Assembly: GCA_001632425.1 (NCBI GenBank)
Contig: KV425554.1
Location: 232,634 to 296,633 of the forward strand
Length of the DNA stretch: 64,000 nt
Direction: 5' to 3'
Origin: Neolentinus lepideus HHB14362 ss-1
Taxonomy: Eukaryota; Basidiomycota; Agaricomycetes; Gloeophyllales; Gloeophyllaceae
The position numbers and the translations under genes are program-made. The notes under the pieces were generated by a model, which worked only from the letters and a program-made list of their open reading frames with translations, was not told where the DNA came from and did no database searches. Position 1 is the stretch's first letter; each line of letters starts with the position of its first letter. Of the stretch, positions 47,578 through 59,358 are shown piece after piece.

Positions 47578-50500
47578 CTAGGCCGCCACCAATGCGTGCA
47601 GCCCGTAGATCTCCTTCCTCACAGTGTAGTACACTTCGCTCGCGGAACCCTCAAGCTCAACCTTCCCACGTCCTGTCTTCCGCACAGCGACCATATCCTC
47701 CATACCTAGAGCATTGTCCGCTCTACCGCTACCCTTTCTTTTGCCACACATAAGCACACCTTCGCCGACCAGCTCTGCCGCAATCCCAACGGACGTCAGT
47801 CGGGACTTAAGTGCCGTCAGTTTCAGCTCTCCGATCATTGTTGAGTGAGGCAAAGTAATGGGTGGGCGTGCTCCAAGCGTTCCACGACCAGCAGCTACCA
47901 ATCTTTTGGCGGAATACGAGCGTGTAGGGGTAGCAATTGATGCCGGCTCAAGAGTAGGAATTGTAGACCCAGCGTGAATTGTGACCCGCCCTGTCACGTA
48001 GCCGACTTCATTATCCTCAAACTGTAACGCAAAACAAAAAAATCAGTCCTGTGAAGACTCATTCGATCATCTAGACACACCCTCGACAACTTGGTCGATG
48101 CCAACAGTTCCTCACTGAGGGAGATGGAGAAACTCTGCGTCTGCTGACCGATCTGTACCGTCTCGAATGCAGCTGGAGCAAATATGTCCTTAGTCATTAC
48201 TCGGATGTTCCCGCAGGCGTCGATGAGTTCATCTGCAGAGTCCTCTCGAGCATGGACGATGATCTGTAGAGCGCAATGAGCAAAACAAGCGATGTGGTGA
48301 CTGAACATAGCAGCCATACCATCTTGCGCGGGTTCACTTGGGGAACAATGGTTTTCACTGCGCGTCCATCGTTCAAACCTTCCAAATCAATAAAGAGGAG
48401 GCGGCAAGCGAGTTGCACTTCGATCTGAGTGGTGACGAACTTGGATGGAGGCTCCGGCGGGGCTTTCTGCAAAGGGGATCGAAGTTGAGTACAGCAAAGC
48501 CGAGGAAAGGTACACGTCTACCTTGGACGACTCCTCTGTTTGCTTCCTTTTGCCGTCCTCAGAAGCATCTTCCTCTTCGAAGACCTTGCTCCTTCTCAGC
48601 CACATACCCACATCGATGGTCTCACCGTACTCATCCACTCTCCTCTTCTTCTCCACATAAGGGAACATTCTGAACCTTTGACTCTGACCACCATCCTTCT
48701 TGAAGAAAGATGTAGCTTTCGAAACGTTGCCCTTCAAATATATATCGAAGGACAAATGCTTCGTGAAGCCCTCATCTGCGTCCAGAGCCCAGTCTGCATC
48801 TCCGCCTTGATTGAGTTTGCCCCTACCACCACTCCCGGGTTCAACGAGGCCATTTGTCAGGCCCTGTAGATCGCCGCCCGTGTCCATCTCATCGCCTAAT
48901 GCTAACGCCACTTCATTCTCATCCTCTTCATCCGAGTCCTCGTCGTCGCTGTCATCTTCGTCGGCTTCTAGCAGCCGCTGAGTGCGTTGCATAGCTGCTT
49001 GCTGGGCCGCTTCCTTTTCCTGAATGGCACGTTGCTTTTGGAGGAACTCCTCTAGCTCAGATCCCTGGAGAGGGACTTTGGAATTCATCTGACAAAGTAT
49101 GAAATCAGTAAGAATATAATAACAATAAAGCCGTAGAAATATGGATCCACCTTCAATTGCAGAACCCCGTCCATCATGATATTGCTTCCGATTTTACCTC
49201 TATCCCATTTATCATCCACGCGCTGTGCGTTGTTCCACATGTCGAAGAGGATGCGTCCAAGCGTGCCTTCCTCACTTCGACCAGTTAATAGCACAACATT
49301 ATCAGGAATAGCAGCAAAATCAGAGAATATGACACGAGAAGGTCCATGAGACAGGGAGGCCGGAACTGCAAGGATCAGCTTCGGGTCCTTGGAGGAGTAT
49401 GTTTGCATGAGATGTTGGGGGCTGGGGAATATCTCGAGATGTCTGTTTTACAACTGTTAGTATTGTCCAAATGACCGTTCTAGCCTCACGGCTTACTTAA
49501 ACCGTAGGGCGAATGCTCCCAAAGCGTCATCGTCCCCATCTTCGTCGCCTCTTTTCCGTTTGTTCTGATGTTGGCTCTTGCTTGTACCATCCTCGCCAAC
49601 ATCTTCTCTATTCACAGTCCCACCTAGCCATTCCATCATACTCCGCACGAACGTCAGCATCTCGCGCCCAGTACGTGAAAGAAAGCAAATCGGGAACTTC
49701 AACCGCGAGTAGTTCCACGCTTGATCGAGGAGTACTAAGAGCTCCAACACGCGAGTAGAAGAGTCACATGGCATTAATACCGAATGCCGTGACGAGAGCG
49801 TGGTCGTGATCGTGTCTGTGAACAGGGATCAAAGCCAAAAGGAGAGGTGCATTGCATCAAGACGTACCGATTAGCGCGGCGTCACGATCTTTCCTGCGGC
49901 TACTGAGGACATTCGCTCGTTCAGCGTCGGTAATCAACAGATCAGGGCGCGCCAGGGGTTCAAAGACGCCACCAGCAGCTTGTCGCATTAGTACAGTCCC
50001 TTCGAGATGCCTTTCCTTCATGTGGTTCATGTCGACAGCGTAGAGGATGGTACCGGCAGAAGGAGATCGGATTTTCCATATCGTTCCTCCAAGAGAGTGA
50101 CCAGCGTTGAATGGGGTGATAGTCAACCCCTGACATTTCCCTAGAAGTACTATTAGTTGGACGCAAGGATAAGTTCCAAATTACAGTAACCTTGCAAATG
50201 GCACGGTTGAGAATATCGAAGAACGTTGATAGAATCAAATGCCTCGTGCACTTCTTGAACCGAAGCAATATATTTCTTGCCATTCTTCTCTTTTAGAAGT
50301 TCGGAGTCGGCAGTCATGTCCATAGCGTTGTCTTCACCTTCCTGCTTGTCGAGATTGTCGCCGACATCCTCTTCATCCCGTACACCGTCCACATCTTCTG
50401 CAGCGGCGACGCGACCCATGGCCTGTACCGGTAACGTCGTATACGCAGGTGCTTTCAGACCCCATCTCGAGTACGCGTACGCGTAGAATCCTGAATGAGC

Positions 50501-50805
50501 AAGATCTCCATGTGACAGCAGGACTAGGTCGATGGAGGGTGCGCATCTGTAAAGGCGTCGATTTATGTATAGAATAGCAATTTAAATGATAATACGCACT
50601 CCTTTAGTGCGTCACAGTACTGCTCCCAATGGTATACTCGTTCGTCGATATCTTCCGTCTTGACCGCTGAAGACGATGCTTCCGGGCACCAGTCCGGTGA
50701 ACCACAGTCCAGCAGTATGCGGACATCGTCGACTTGTAGCAGATATGCTAAAGGTACCGTTTTTGACGATCTGGCGGCGCCGGAGAGAGGTTTGAAGGTA
50801 ATCAT
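47578..50805 (-). CDS. CFT2: cleavage and polyadenylation factor subunit 2 (Cft2/CPSF100)
   Basis: Metallo-beta-lactamase/beta-CASP scaffold of the pre-mRNA 3'-end machinery, the inactive partner of CPSF73. MITFKPLSGAARSSKTVPLA opens the lactamase fold. LLDCGSPDW and IDLVLLSHGDLAHSGFYAY occupy the places of metal-site motifs; as in other CPSF100 proteins the metal ligands are degenerate. TPFNAGHSLGGTIWKI and YAVDMNHMKERHL follow, then the beta-CASP part (VLMPCDSSTRVLELLVLLDQ, LSRTGREMLTFVRSMMEWL, FSDFAAIPDNVVLLTGRSEE). An acidic linker (DEDDSDDEDSDEEDENE) precedes SKATSFFKKDGG and the C-terminal domain (LIDLE-like region, IIVHAREDSADELIDACG). About 950 residues and eight or so introns. Confidence 0.9.
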
Positions 50806-51029
50806 TGCAAAACCATTGGCAGGTCGTGCTGATACATATATATGAAGCCAGAGCCCGAATGCTTGAATTTCCCACGCTTCTCTGGCACTACTACTAGTAG
50901 TCTGTTGGGCGACTAAGAGACTTCTACTGGTGCTCGATGTGCTACACCTCAAAATATTTACACTATCGCTGTACAATGTATGCAAAACTTAGAGCTACAA
51001 GGGGTATCTGCGATCAGACGCCAACAAGT

Positions 51030-52410
51030 CTACTGAGCTCCCTTCTTGCGTTTCCGCTGTTCTACTAGTTCTTGCATTCTTTTCCGTTTGTCTGCGGTTG
51101 GCGATTGCAGATATGATGTCAACGGTGTGGCAGGGGCTTGGTTCGAACCAGAAGGAGGTGGAGTGGACGGTAAAGTTGCGGATGTTAATGGCTCAGGAGT
51201 ACTCTCCAAAGCAGACATTGTGGATTCTAGCTCGGCATCTTTCGGATTTTCACTGAATGGAGGGTAAGCCAAATATCATCGCAGCACAAGCAAGACGCAT
51301 ACGTCGTTTCCGATCCCGCATCATCTATAAACCTGGCCTCGGCTTCCTCTTCGCTGGAGCTCACTTCTCGCCGAAGATCCATCTTTGCCCACTTCTTGGC
51401 GACCTCCATCAGTGCGTCCCACTGTTGTGAAGCTGTTCTGTATACGACTTCTATGCTCGATTTGTTGCATAGCTTTCGACATTGTGGACAATTGATGACC
51501 TCAGAACCCGGGGCGATTTGCGGGAGACACGTGTTGCAAACAAGATGTTCACATGGAAAGCTGTAGAACAGAAGTAAGAGACTATTCCAGCGAAGGTACA
51601 AGGAACAAATGTACCTAGAGGTTTCCTCTGGCTTCAGTTTTTCCATACATATAATGCACTCTTCATTTTCATCCAGCACTGTCTCCGACATCAAATCTTG
51701 AAATCTCCTCAGCAGCTGTCGTTGCTCCAGTAAGGTGGAGTGCAAGAGGCTACCGCGATGACGGACGGACCTTCCTCATGTGGTATGAAGAATCGTCTGC
51801 TGCATCCTCTGTGTCTTCATTCAATTCAGCAGCCTCACGCTTTGTCTCCTTCACTTCCAGCTAGAACCGTCCAGCTCGATGCCGTTGTTATTCAACTGTG
51901 GTTTGAACGACATACCTGTTCGACTCTTTTCCTAAGCTTGTCCTTCGCCTACTTTGTGGGTCGGGATCGAACAGCGAGTGAACGTTCGCTAAGCTACTCA
52001 CACTTTTTAATGACCGTACTTCTCCCTTCAATTTGCGAATCTCTGCCTGAAGAGTTGCAGCACTTGGACCTCCTTTCTTCCCTCTCTTCGGCTGTATCGA
52101 GACATCCTGCGCCTCGACCAGCTTGTCTACCTCCGCTCTAAGCCCCTCGTTCTCCTTCTTCAGAGTGTCGCACCTTTGGTTCAGTCTTCGAAGACCCGTT
52201 CGAGCTTTGGATAGATACCGCTATAAGGCACAGCGTCAGGGAGCAGAAAAAGACCTTTCGATTCAACCGGATGACCTCAATGCCTTCAGCGCCCTCCAAA
52301 TCCGAACCATCACCTTCCAGCTCTGAGCGATTCATTGAATTCTGCTGATCAGGAACCACATCAGCACGACGCCCGACGGAGTTCAACCGGCCGGATCGCG
52401 TTCTAGCCAT
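51030..52410 (-). CDS. coiled-coil RING-finger protein (putative E3 ligase)
   Basis: Probable ubiquitin E3. MARTRSGRLNSVGRRADVV opens a charged N-terminus. A long coiled coil follows (RRLNQRCDTLKKENEGLRAE; TLQAEIRKLKGEVRSLK). The RING finger begins ECIICMEKL, continues FPCEHLVCNTCLPQI and closes INCPQCRKLC, with Cys/His ligands in C3HC4 order; one small intron falls inside it. After the RING come QWDALMEVAKKWAKMD, an acidic patch (SSSEEEAEARFIDD) and a Pro/Thr/Ser-rich tail ending KRKRMQELVEQRKRKKGAQ at 51030. About 390 residues. The N-terminal coiled coil plus RING resembles several fungal nuclear E3s, but I cannot name an orthologue. Confidence 0.82.
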
Positions 52411-52508
52411 GGTAACAGTTAGAGAGTCACCGACGCAATCACGGACTGGACGGAAAGGATGGGAAGATGTCAATACTATCTTATATTTTAAGTGCCCATA
52501 TCATTTCG

Positions 52509-52598
52509 GTTCCCATCGATTAGTGGTTAGATCATGACGTTGTGGTTATTCATTGTAATGATTCCGTCAAGACGCGTGTTCGACTCACGCTGGGAACA
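52509..52598 (+). tRNA. tRNA-His (GTG) with an 18-nt intron
   Basis: The cloverleaf folds by eye. Acceptor stem GTTCCCA (52509-52515) pairs with TGGGAAC (52591-52597). D arm is GATT-AGTGGTTA-GATC. Anticodon stem TGACG (52535-52539) pairs with CGTCA (52565-52569), and the loop TTGTGG...C has anticodon GTG at 52542-52544. T arm is GCGTG-TTCGACT-CACGC (52574-52590). The intron (52546-52563) sits one base after the anticodon, the canonical nuclear position. The tGTTGTGG anticodon region is typical of eukaryotic tRNA-His. The extra G-1 is added after transcription. The variable loop is short (AGAC). Confidence 0.92.
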
Positions 52599-52612
52599 TT
52601 TTCGTTTTTTTT
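52599..52612 (+). terminator. RNA polymerase III terminator
   Basis: TTTT followed two bases later by a run of eight T, directly after the tRNA-His discriminator base. This is the normal Pol III stop signal. Confidence 0.85.
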
Positions 52613-52952
52613 GTCTTCTGTCCTGATTTTCTACCTCCCAAGAAAACGATGGAGCACATTAGAGGCGATCTTGCGAACCCAGGGAAAAAAGAAACTTCGC
52701 CTAAAATCTCCCGTCACGCCAGAGCACGGAGGCTCTAACGAGCGCAATCGATCGCAGCAACATAGGAGCAGGTATGTGCAGAGCTTAGATATCGAATGCT
52801 TATCGATAGCCAGCAGACCCCTTAATAAGAAACTGTTCACCGGAACTTCGAAGTCCTTTGGTCGTTCCACGCTGCATGAACTTCCAACACCATGAATAGG
52901 CAGAAGCTGTACAATCACATGTGCATCTGAGTTGAACTTAAAGCTCAGTGCA
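52613..52952. other. intergenic, promoter of the RBR gene
   Basis: 340 bp between the tRNA and the RBR start. No separate gene seen. Confidence 0.4.
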
Positions 52953-55339
52953 ATGCAAAGAGAGCTGTATCGCTTCTCCTCACCTACCATGCAGACTACG
53001 ACAGTAAGACAGTTTTGCACAGAGAGTGATAGGCAAGCGATGGCCCACGAGGTGCTGCAAGGTATGCAGCGTGTCGTAACATTTCCTGGGAGTAGCCAGT
53101 ATGGCCGCACCGGAGGCGGCACGTCTGCATGTGGATTAGCGGCGCTGAACTGCGCCCGGATTATTCTGGGGAAGTACAAGGAGGGACTTCAGGGAACACC
53201 GCTGCTTGAAACTGTAATGCGACGGGAAACCTTGCAGGTGAGTTCCAATCACCAGTCCCGACCACGAGCAACGAGTGTGTTTTATCATACACCTCTACCT
53301 CTGTCACGGTTGCTTAGATGAAGGGTTGTCGAAGATTCTCAACTTGAGAAATGACTCTCCGGTTCACAGAACATATTGGGAATATGCCAGTCGTGGTCCA
53401 ACTCTTCTCATTTGGAAGTCGACGAGATATCTGCTGCACCTATATTCGCTATGACACTAAGACTAAAAGCACAGGAGTATTCAGCATCCAGTCTCAGAAA
53501 CCTCTCAGGGTTGCTACAGTGAGTAACATAATCCATTGAGGGGAATATGAGACATTACCGTCTCTGTAGACGAGCAAAGCCTGCCGCCAATGAACCTCCT
53601 GCTGCAGTGGTCATCACCAGACCGCCTGAAATTATCGTGTGCATGATTATCCGTGTAGAAGAACAAGACGTTTTCATCACGTTCGACTCACATCCTCGGC
53701 CGAAACACCCCGATGGGGCTGCGTTCATATTCGACACGTCTTTACCCAGGACCGCGGAATACCTCATTCAGCTGCTCGGCTACGATCCCAAACTCCTGCG
53801 GGACAGGACTATGCAATGGGAGGCCCAGATGCTTGCACAGTTCTCTGGGCATGTCTTCGTTGCAAGGGATATACCGGACATCCCCGCAGACTGGATGAAC
53901 TCCTTGATGGAAGCCAGCCTGTCGTCGCTGGCGCTGAAAGCGGAGGTGGCAAGTCTGCAGTCACGCAACGACTCGCTCACATCGGACAACGTCCGCCTCG
54001 ACAGAGACGTTCAGAGACTGCAGACTGAGCTACAGACGCTGAGGCGGGAGCAAGAGCGGTTCCGTCGCTTCAGTGACCAGCGTCGTACCCAATCCAGCCG
54101 AGGGAACGAATTGAGTAAGGGCAAGGCACCTGAAACGCAAAGAAGTATAAACATCAGGGGATTCTTCCCTTACTTCAATGCATTGGTTGGTTCATCAGAT
54201 GACCGTAAGGAAGACCTGCAGAAAGCTTCTGCAGAGCACGTCGAAGAGGTTCCCGACGATGCCGGAACCGTTTCGCCCAAAGAGGACGAGGACGAGGACC
54301 TTGACTACGTCATCCAGATGCAGCTCGAATACGACATGGAAGACATGCGTCTCCGCGGACAAATGGAAAAGCTAAAGGAGACTGCCCAACGTACCTTCGA
54401 TTGCATGATCTGTTTGGAGACAATCCCGGAGGATTACATTGCACCACTCAACTCCTGCAAACATTTTATCTGTACTGGATGTCTGAGAACCTACGTGCAT
54501 TCAAAACTGCAGGAAGGTCGATTCCCTATTTTTTGTCCAGTTTGTATGACGCAGAAAGACCCTGAGGGGGAAGGTGAGCGTCACAGAAATCCCGATGAAT
54601 CCTGTCTTACATAGCGAAACAGTGATTAGCAACGTGCTGGCCCAACAGATTGGCCTGTCCGAGGAAGATTTTCAGACCTTTATAGAATTCGAATTGACGG
54701 CTTTCTCCATCCTGATGCATTGCCGAAAGTAAGACAGGAAATCAGCCAAAACGCATCATGTATTTGTTAACTCAGGCTTCCTAGGTGCAAACAGTCAGTC
54801 TTCGTCGACAGGACAGAGTACAACGAAACGGAAATCGTCACGTGCCCTTTACCTGGGTGTCAATATACGTGGTGCAAGCAATGCTCGCAAGAGGCAGCAG
54901 CCGTGGACGGTGTCAAGCACTCGTGCGATGGGTCGGCGGAACTTCAGAGCCTAATGCAGCAGCGTGGTTGGAAGAATTGTCCAGGTTAGCGACCTTGTTA
55001 CATTATAGCACCCACTCGATCTGTTCTACTGACGCTATATCATCCAGGGTGCGACACGCCGACCGAGAAAACTGGTGGGTGCAATCACATGACCGTAAGT
55101 GCCATATCAAGTTCCTGACACCGTTCATTGTCCTGAATACTTGGCCGTCAGTGCCCTGCGCCAGGCTGCAACTCGTGAGTATCTTCTTTTCACTGAGGCG
55201 AGGACTAAGTTTCTAATCACCCACCAGGCATTTCTGTTATCGCTGTGGCAAGATGATTATTCAATCCGTCAAACATGGAGACGTGTCGAGTGCGATGGCA
55301 ACACACTACAGTGCTTGTGTTCTGTTCCAGTACGACTGA
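52953..55339 (+). CDS. RBR E3 ubiquitin ligase with N-terminal Cys/His protease-like domain
   Basis: The C-terminal half is a clear RING-between-RING ligase. RING1 is DCMICLETIPEDYIAPLNSC to FCPVC. The IBR is CRKCKQSVFVD to CKQCSQEAA. RING2 is CPGCDTPTEKTGGCNHMTC with the catalytic Cys, then HFCYRCGKM. A coiled coil (LKAEVASLQSRNDSLTSDNV) precedes it. The N-terminal 280 residues form another domain: YGRTGGGTSACGLAALNCAR, then spliced ILGICQSWSNSSHLEVDEI, and IVCMIIRVEEQDVFITFDSH followed by PRPKHPDGAAF. A Cys in SACG and a His in FDSHPRPKH are placed like a papain-fold cysteine peptidase pair, but this is inference. Exons join at 53238 to about 53374, and near 53520 to 53571. Last intron restores CNSHFCYRC. 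Start could also be 52989. Confidence 0.85.
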
Positions 55340-55538
55340 GGCGACTGAGCGTGCCTTTACGAAGACTTGTAATTCCGTGTAAATCAATTTTGCGTAACCC
55401 AACCGAAAAGCATCCGCTGTGAGCAGTACCTTGCTCCGAATAGTAACAGTCAGCGACCACTATCTTCTGGCTGCGAGCTCTCATTTATGAGAAACAGCGA
55501 ACATGCGTCAAGAATGGCGAATAATTAACAGTGCTACA

Positions 55539-56716
55539 TCAATCATCTGGTAGCTCCGACAACTCACTACTGGAATCACTAGCTTCTCCCTCTTCCAGTT
55601 CTTCTCGCACTTTCCGCTTGCCCTTATTGACATCCTTCGGCTCCTCCGCCACCTCTCCCATCTCGATGTCATCTTCTGACGTCGGCATAGGCGACGGGGC
55701 ATCAGAGCTAGACGCCATGGCTTTACTGAGCATCCTCTGCGCGGGAGTGACCAAGGGTGTCCCTGTTCGAGAGGGGGCAAACGACTTAGCTGCAGGGTTG
55801 AGAGGGGATTCTATAGATGATTCGACGTTTTCGCCTTCTTCTCTTTCAGGCTTCCCGGACATTTCGTCGTCCTGGGAGGTGGCGGTCTCTAACACAGATT
55901 CGTCCATAGTATCCGGCGTCGGAGATGCGGTTCTAGATGTATTCGGTTCCTTGCCCATAAGGCGCAGGGTGTTTATGTCGGAGATGACGGCTGCGAGGGA
56001 AGCTTTCTGGGCCTGCACTAGTCGCGTCTGCTTGTCGTGCTCCACCTGAATCTCCGCCATCTCGTCTTCAAGAGCCTGTATCGACCTGGGAAGGTTTGAC
56101 GACATGGTCTAGAGATCTTGCACGAACGACACTTACTCCTCCAGCTGCTCGCGCGTCTGAAGTTTGTTGATCTTCTCTGCGATTTGGTCGTACTCGATCT
56201 TCTGTCGGCGCAGCATTTGTGCCTCTTCCAATGATGTCTTGAGTTGCTCAATCTGTCCCCGTAGGTTCTGGTGTTCGACCTCTGCAGGTGCCACTCATCG
56301 AACCATGCCCAGGACAGTATCATCGAACGCTCGCACCTATTCGTTGCTTTTCCTTCTGATACTCTTCAACCTGCCTTGCCTCGGCCTCACATATCATCAT
56401 GCTCTTTTTCAGCGTCAAGTGGAAATTCGCGAGTTCCACGAGGAACGCCTCTCGTGCATCTTCAGCAGTGGCGGTGGTCGTAGCAGGTTTGCTTTCAAGA
56501 TCAAGATGTGGATGCGCTACGGTGGTGTAGTTGTGAAACCTCTTGAGTAACCGTTTGAGCCCCCTCTCGTCAGTCGTTATTCTTGCGTGGATGATAGCAT
56601 CTGCGATTCTCCATAGAGCTCTCGGTTCATTTATGACAATGAGAAATGGCCAAGGCACCTTCTTCATCCACGGTGAGCAGTGGTATTAACAGTGGTTGAC
56701 TGGTGGCAGACGCCAT
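55539..56716 (-). CDS. THOC7: THO complex subunit 7 (THOC7)
   Basis: Component of THO/TREX, which couples transcription with mRNA export. MASATSQPLLIPLLTVDEE splices (donor gtgcct, acceptor gagag) to ALWRIADAIIHARITTDERG and LKRLLKRFHNYTTVAHP. The central coiled coil EAFLVELANFHLTLKKSMMI, EARQVEEYQKEKQRI, GQIEQLKTSLEEAQMLRRQK is the THOC7 signature. The next exons give IQALEDEMAEIQVEHDKQTR. A C-terminal acidic, Ser/Glu-rich tail of about 130 residues ends SSSELSELPDD at 55539. About 320 residues, longer than animal THOC7 because of this tail. The gene is tail-to-tail with the RBR gene (199 bp between stops). Confidence 0.85.
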
Positions 56717-57324
56717 AACGTCGACTCGATGCAAAAGTGGAGAGCTAGTGTTTGGAAGTCTACTAAACGAGACTTGCAAGGCGGAAAACACCTCGTGCCG
56801 ACTCACACGCCACAATAGATTACTGTAATCCGAGTCCGGCCTTCAGAATAAACTTCATCATCGTAGCCAATTCTGTGATTGCTGGACCATGGTTTACAGG
56901 TCTAAGGACGGTTTCTTATCGCTAAACAGTGCGATACCGGGCTTTAGATCAGCTGGCGCCGAGGCTGTGTGGACATCCGCCGCAGAATCCTCATACTGTG
57001 CCGCAGCCTGGTTATGACTCGACTCGACTCTGCTTGACTCTGCAATGACCCTACAATCACTCTGCATGACCACATAGCCCTGCGGCGATAACGGTTCTGC
57101 GAGAGATGATAGGTGAACCTAGCTGCCGTGCGGGTCCGGACCTCGTTTCACCGCAGCTTCATCGCTTCTGTGAGCTGTGTTTGCGCAGTGCACTCACACA
57201 CTATTAGCGTCTCTGGTGCTCGAGTAGAGTATATAAACCGTTTCTAGATCCTGATCTCAATACTCACCAGAAAGAGATCGTCTCATAACCCGCTAAACCG
57301 TCAGCCCTAACATCCACACTCGCA
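56717..57324. other. divergent promoter region of THOC7 and the small protein
   Basis: 608 bp between divergent starts. It contains a clear TATA box for the plus-strand gene (listed separately) and a short run of ctcgactcgactctgcttgactctgc-like direct repetition near 57015-57045. No gene seen. Confidence 0.5.
57230..57237 (+). promoter_or_regulatory. TATA box of the small Ser/Lys-rich gene
   Basis: TATATAAA lies 88 bp before the ATG at 57325. It is the best TATA box in the window and suggests strong or inducible transcription. Confidence 0.6.
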
Positions 57325-57740
57325 ATGACGCACACATCCTCTAACATCCTCCATACCGCTCCGGCTTCTGCTCTACCCATGGGTACAGGCATTTCCAGCG
57401 CCAGTTCTAAGTCCAAAGCAGACTCTAAGTCTTCGGAAACGAAAACGGATGGCGCGTCCGCCAAAAGTTCGGGTGGCTTCAGCCTGTCCAAGATATTCAA
57501 GTCTTCGAAGAAGCCGGTCAACGACGGTACTTACTCCAAGCTCGCCGATACATCTTCCACTGCAGGCGGAGGCAAGGATTTTTCGCCGACTGATTCGAAG
57601 TCTAAACAGAACGCCGCAAAGAAGGCTGATATACATTTGAACGCAAGGTAAGCATCCGTCCCTTCATAATAGAACTGCCAGTACTGACTGTGACCAACAG
57701 GCATATGGGCCCCGGAATAGGTAGACTTGGACCGATGTAG
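57325..57740 (+). CDS. small Ser/Lys-rich protein of unknown function
   Basis: Not recognised. Two exons. MTHTSSNILHTAPASALPMG opens a Ser/Lys/Ala-rich stretch (SSKSKADSKSSETKTDG), then a more ordered-looking block GGFSLSKIFKSSKKPVNDGT, YSKLADTSSTAGGGKDFSP and NAAKKADIHLNA. An intron from about 57649 (donor gtaagc) to 57699 joins in frame to RHMGPGIGRLGPM, ending at the stop 57738-57740. About 120 residues. No signal peptide or membrane segment. The TATA box, good intron signals and codon use unlike random frames support a real, probably well-expressed gene. Likely disordered; role unknown. Confidence 0.65.
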
Positions 57741-58946
57741 ACACGGTTTCACAATCCCCAACCTTCAGACAATCAAGCACCCTCGTCTGACCATCTTGCA
57801 CTCGTTCGTGCACTTTGAGCGTCACTTTCCTAGTGGCATCGTCTCGCTCAGGTTTCCCCAGTACCGGATCATTTCCTTTGCATCGACCTCTCCGTCCATT
57901 GCACAACAGTCGGCATAACGATTGTCTCTGTGCGGCCATCAAAAACTACAGAATCCTTCTTCCCTTTGCAACAATCTGTCGCACGAACATCTTCATCCAT
58001 TCATTCTTCACACCACCCTTCACACATGCCTCAAGGGAATTATCGCGCCGCTCCAGGCTTTCGATTGGTGTCCCTATACGGGCTCCCACATAGTAGATGA
58101 AGATGCGTGATGATAGCGTAGGGCAGAAAATGAGCTTAACAGTATGAACTATGTAGTCACGCACGCTTTTTCTTAGGGTCGTGCATCATTCAACTGCTGC
58201 AGATTCCTATGAATGCATAGTCCGCATGATGGTACTGTTACTGGTACGAGTACTGCCTGAACCCAGCAGACTCAGGCTCAGGCTCAGGCTCAGGCCCGCT
58301 ACAAATTATATTGGCTCCGAGAGTTGATCGGTGGCAGTGCTGTGATACAAACTTCTCAATGTCTCGACGAACATCAGCGAGAAATTTAACGCATTATTGT
58401 AATATTGTTATCAGTCCTTCGAGAATTCGGATGAAATTAATAGAAAATTGTTCCTTCGGAATGAGCGCGCGCAGGGACTCGTAACGGCTCAATATTGCAA
58501 ATATGCTCCAGTTTCTTCAAGTGAAAATGTGGGGTATGTGTGAAGGAGTACTAGTTAATGAAGCGTCCTTCCCACGTGGCTTCTGGCGCTGGAACTGCAG
58601 GCCAGTATTCAGTGCTATGCACATATGTACTGAATCACTACTAAAACCCTTGAGTGGAGCAGATCTTAGGCGAAACGTAAGCGGATAGATGGATATGCGC
58701 ACCACTTTCGGTGTTTTTGAAGCCAAAACGGTCGGTGTGTGTATGCTCGGAGCTGGCCCATCGATCCGATGAATTCAGTAGCGTCAGGATATCCAATTGC
58801 CTATAGAATCCACATATCAATCTGCATATTCCTATCCAGTGAATGGGTGTGACGAATTTGAGGTTTTGTGTAAAGTATTCCGAGATACATGCGATATCCG
58901 TGACATCTGTGACTCATACAGCAAGCTCGCTGCTCAAAAATTTCAC
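57741..58946. other. intergenic region left of the transposable element
   Basis: About 1.2 kb without a supported gene. It contains a small microsatellite at 58271-58294. AT-richer toward the element. Confidence 0.45.
58271..58294. repeat. hexanucleotide microsatellite (ctcagg)4
   Basis: Four perfect copies of ctcagg in a row. Likely length-polymorphic. Confidence 0.85.
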
Positions 58947-58955
58947 ATATATTTC
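58947..58955. repeat. 9-bp target site duplication, left
   Basis: ATATATTTC directly before the left inverted repeat. The same nine bases follow the right inverted repeat at 59904-59912. Confidence 0.85.
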
Positions 58956-59223
58956 CAGGCTCCTAAAACCATCCGTCCTTCGCGTTCTCTTCATGTACGA
59001 GGGCACGTGGCGATATCTCAATATAGATAATGGTTATGTAATACATGTCCGAATATAGAAGGTGACTTTTGGAAGAGAACGCTCAGTGACGGCTGGCCAA
59101 AGTGGCTGCCCGAGATCACCGAGCGTGACGCGCTGGCTCGCAAAACGTCAAATGTCTTCAAGAGTCAAATCGTTTATTCAGTATGTATTGCTGTTTGTAC
59201 TGCTACCTCAAATGGGTTTCGAG
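58956..59223 (+). repeat. left terminal inverted repeat (268 bp)
   Basis: Begins CAGGCTCCTAAAACCATCCG and ends CTCAAATGGGTTTCGAG. Matches the reverse complement of 59636-59903 at all but one position. An apparent open frame in it is mirrored in the other arm and is not a gene. Confidence 0.9.
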
Positions 59224-59358
59224 AGCTCAGAGTCACGAAGAAGTCACAGATTGACATTTCAGTTATGCACTAAGTCCGAACTTCGAATACTCGTATTGGA
59301 CTCGCACATCCTGTATGCATTGTAGCACATTGAAAACTCTAAGGTAACAAGCCAGCGA

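Noticed and set aside
51990..52130. Suspected frameshift in the coiled coil of the RING gene
   Set aside because: A recount of the bases near 52078-52090 showed a continuous frame (QPKRGKKGGPSAATLQAE).
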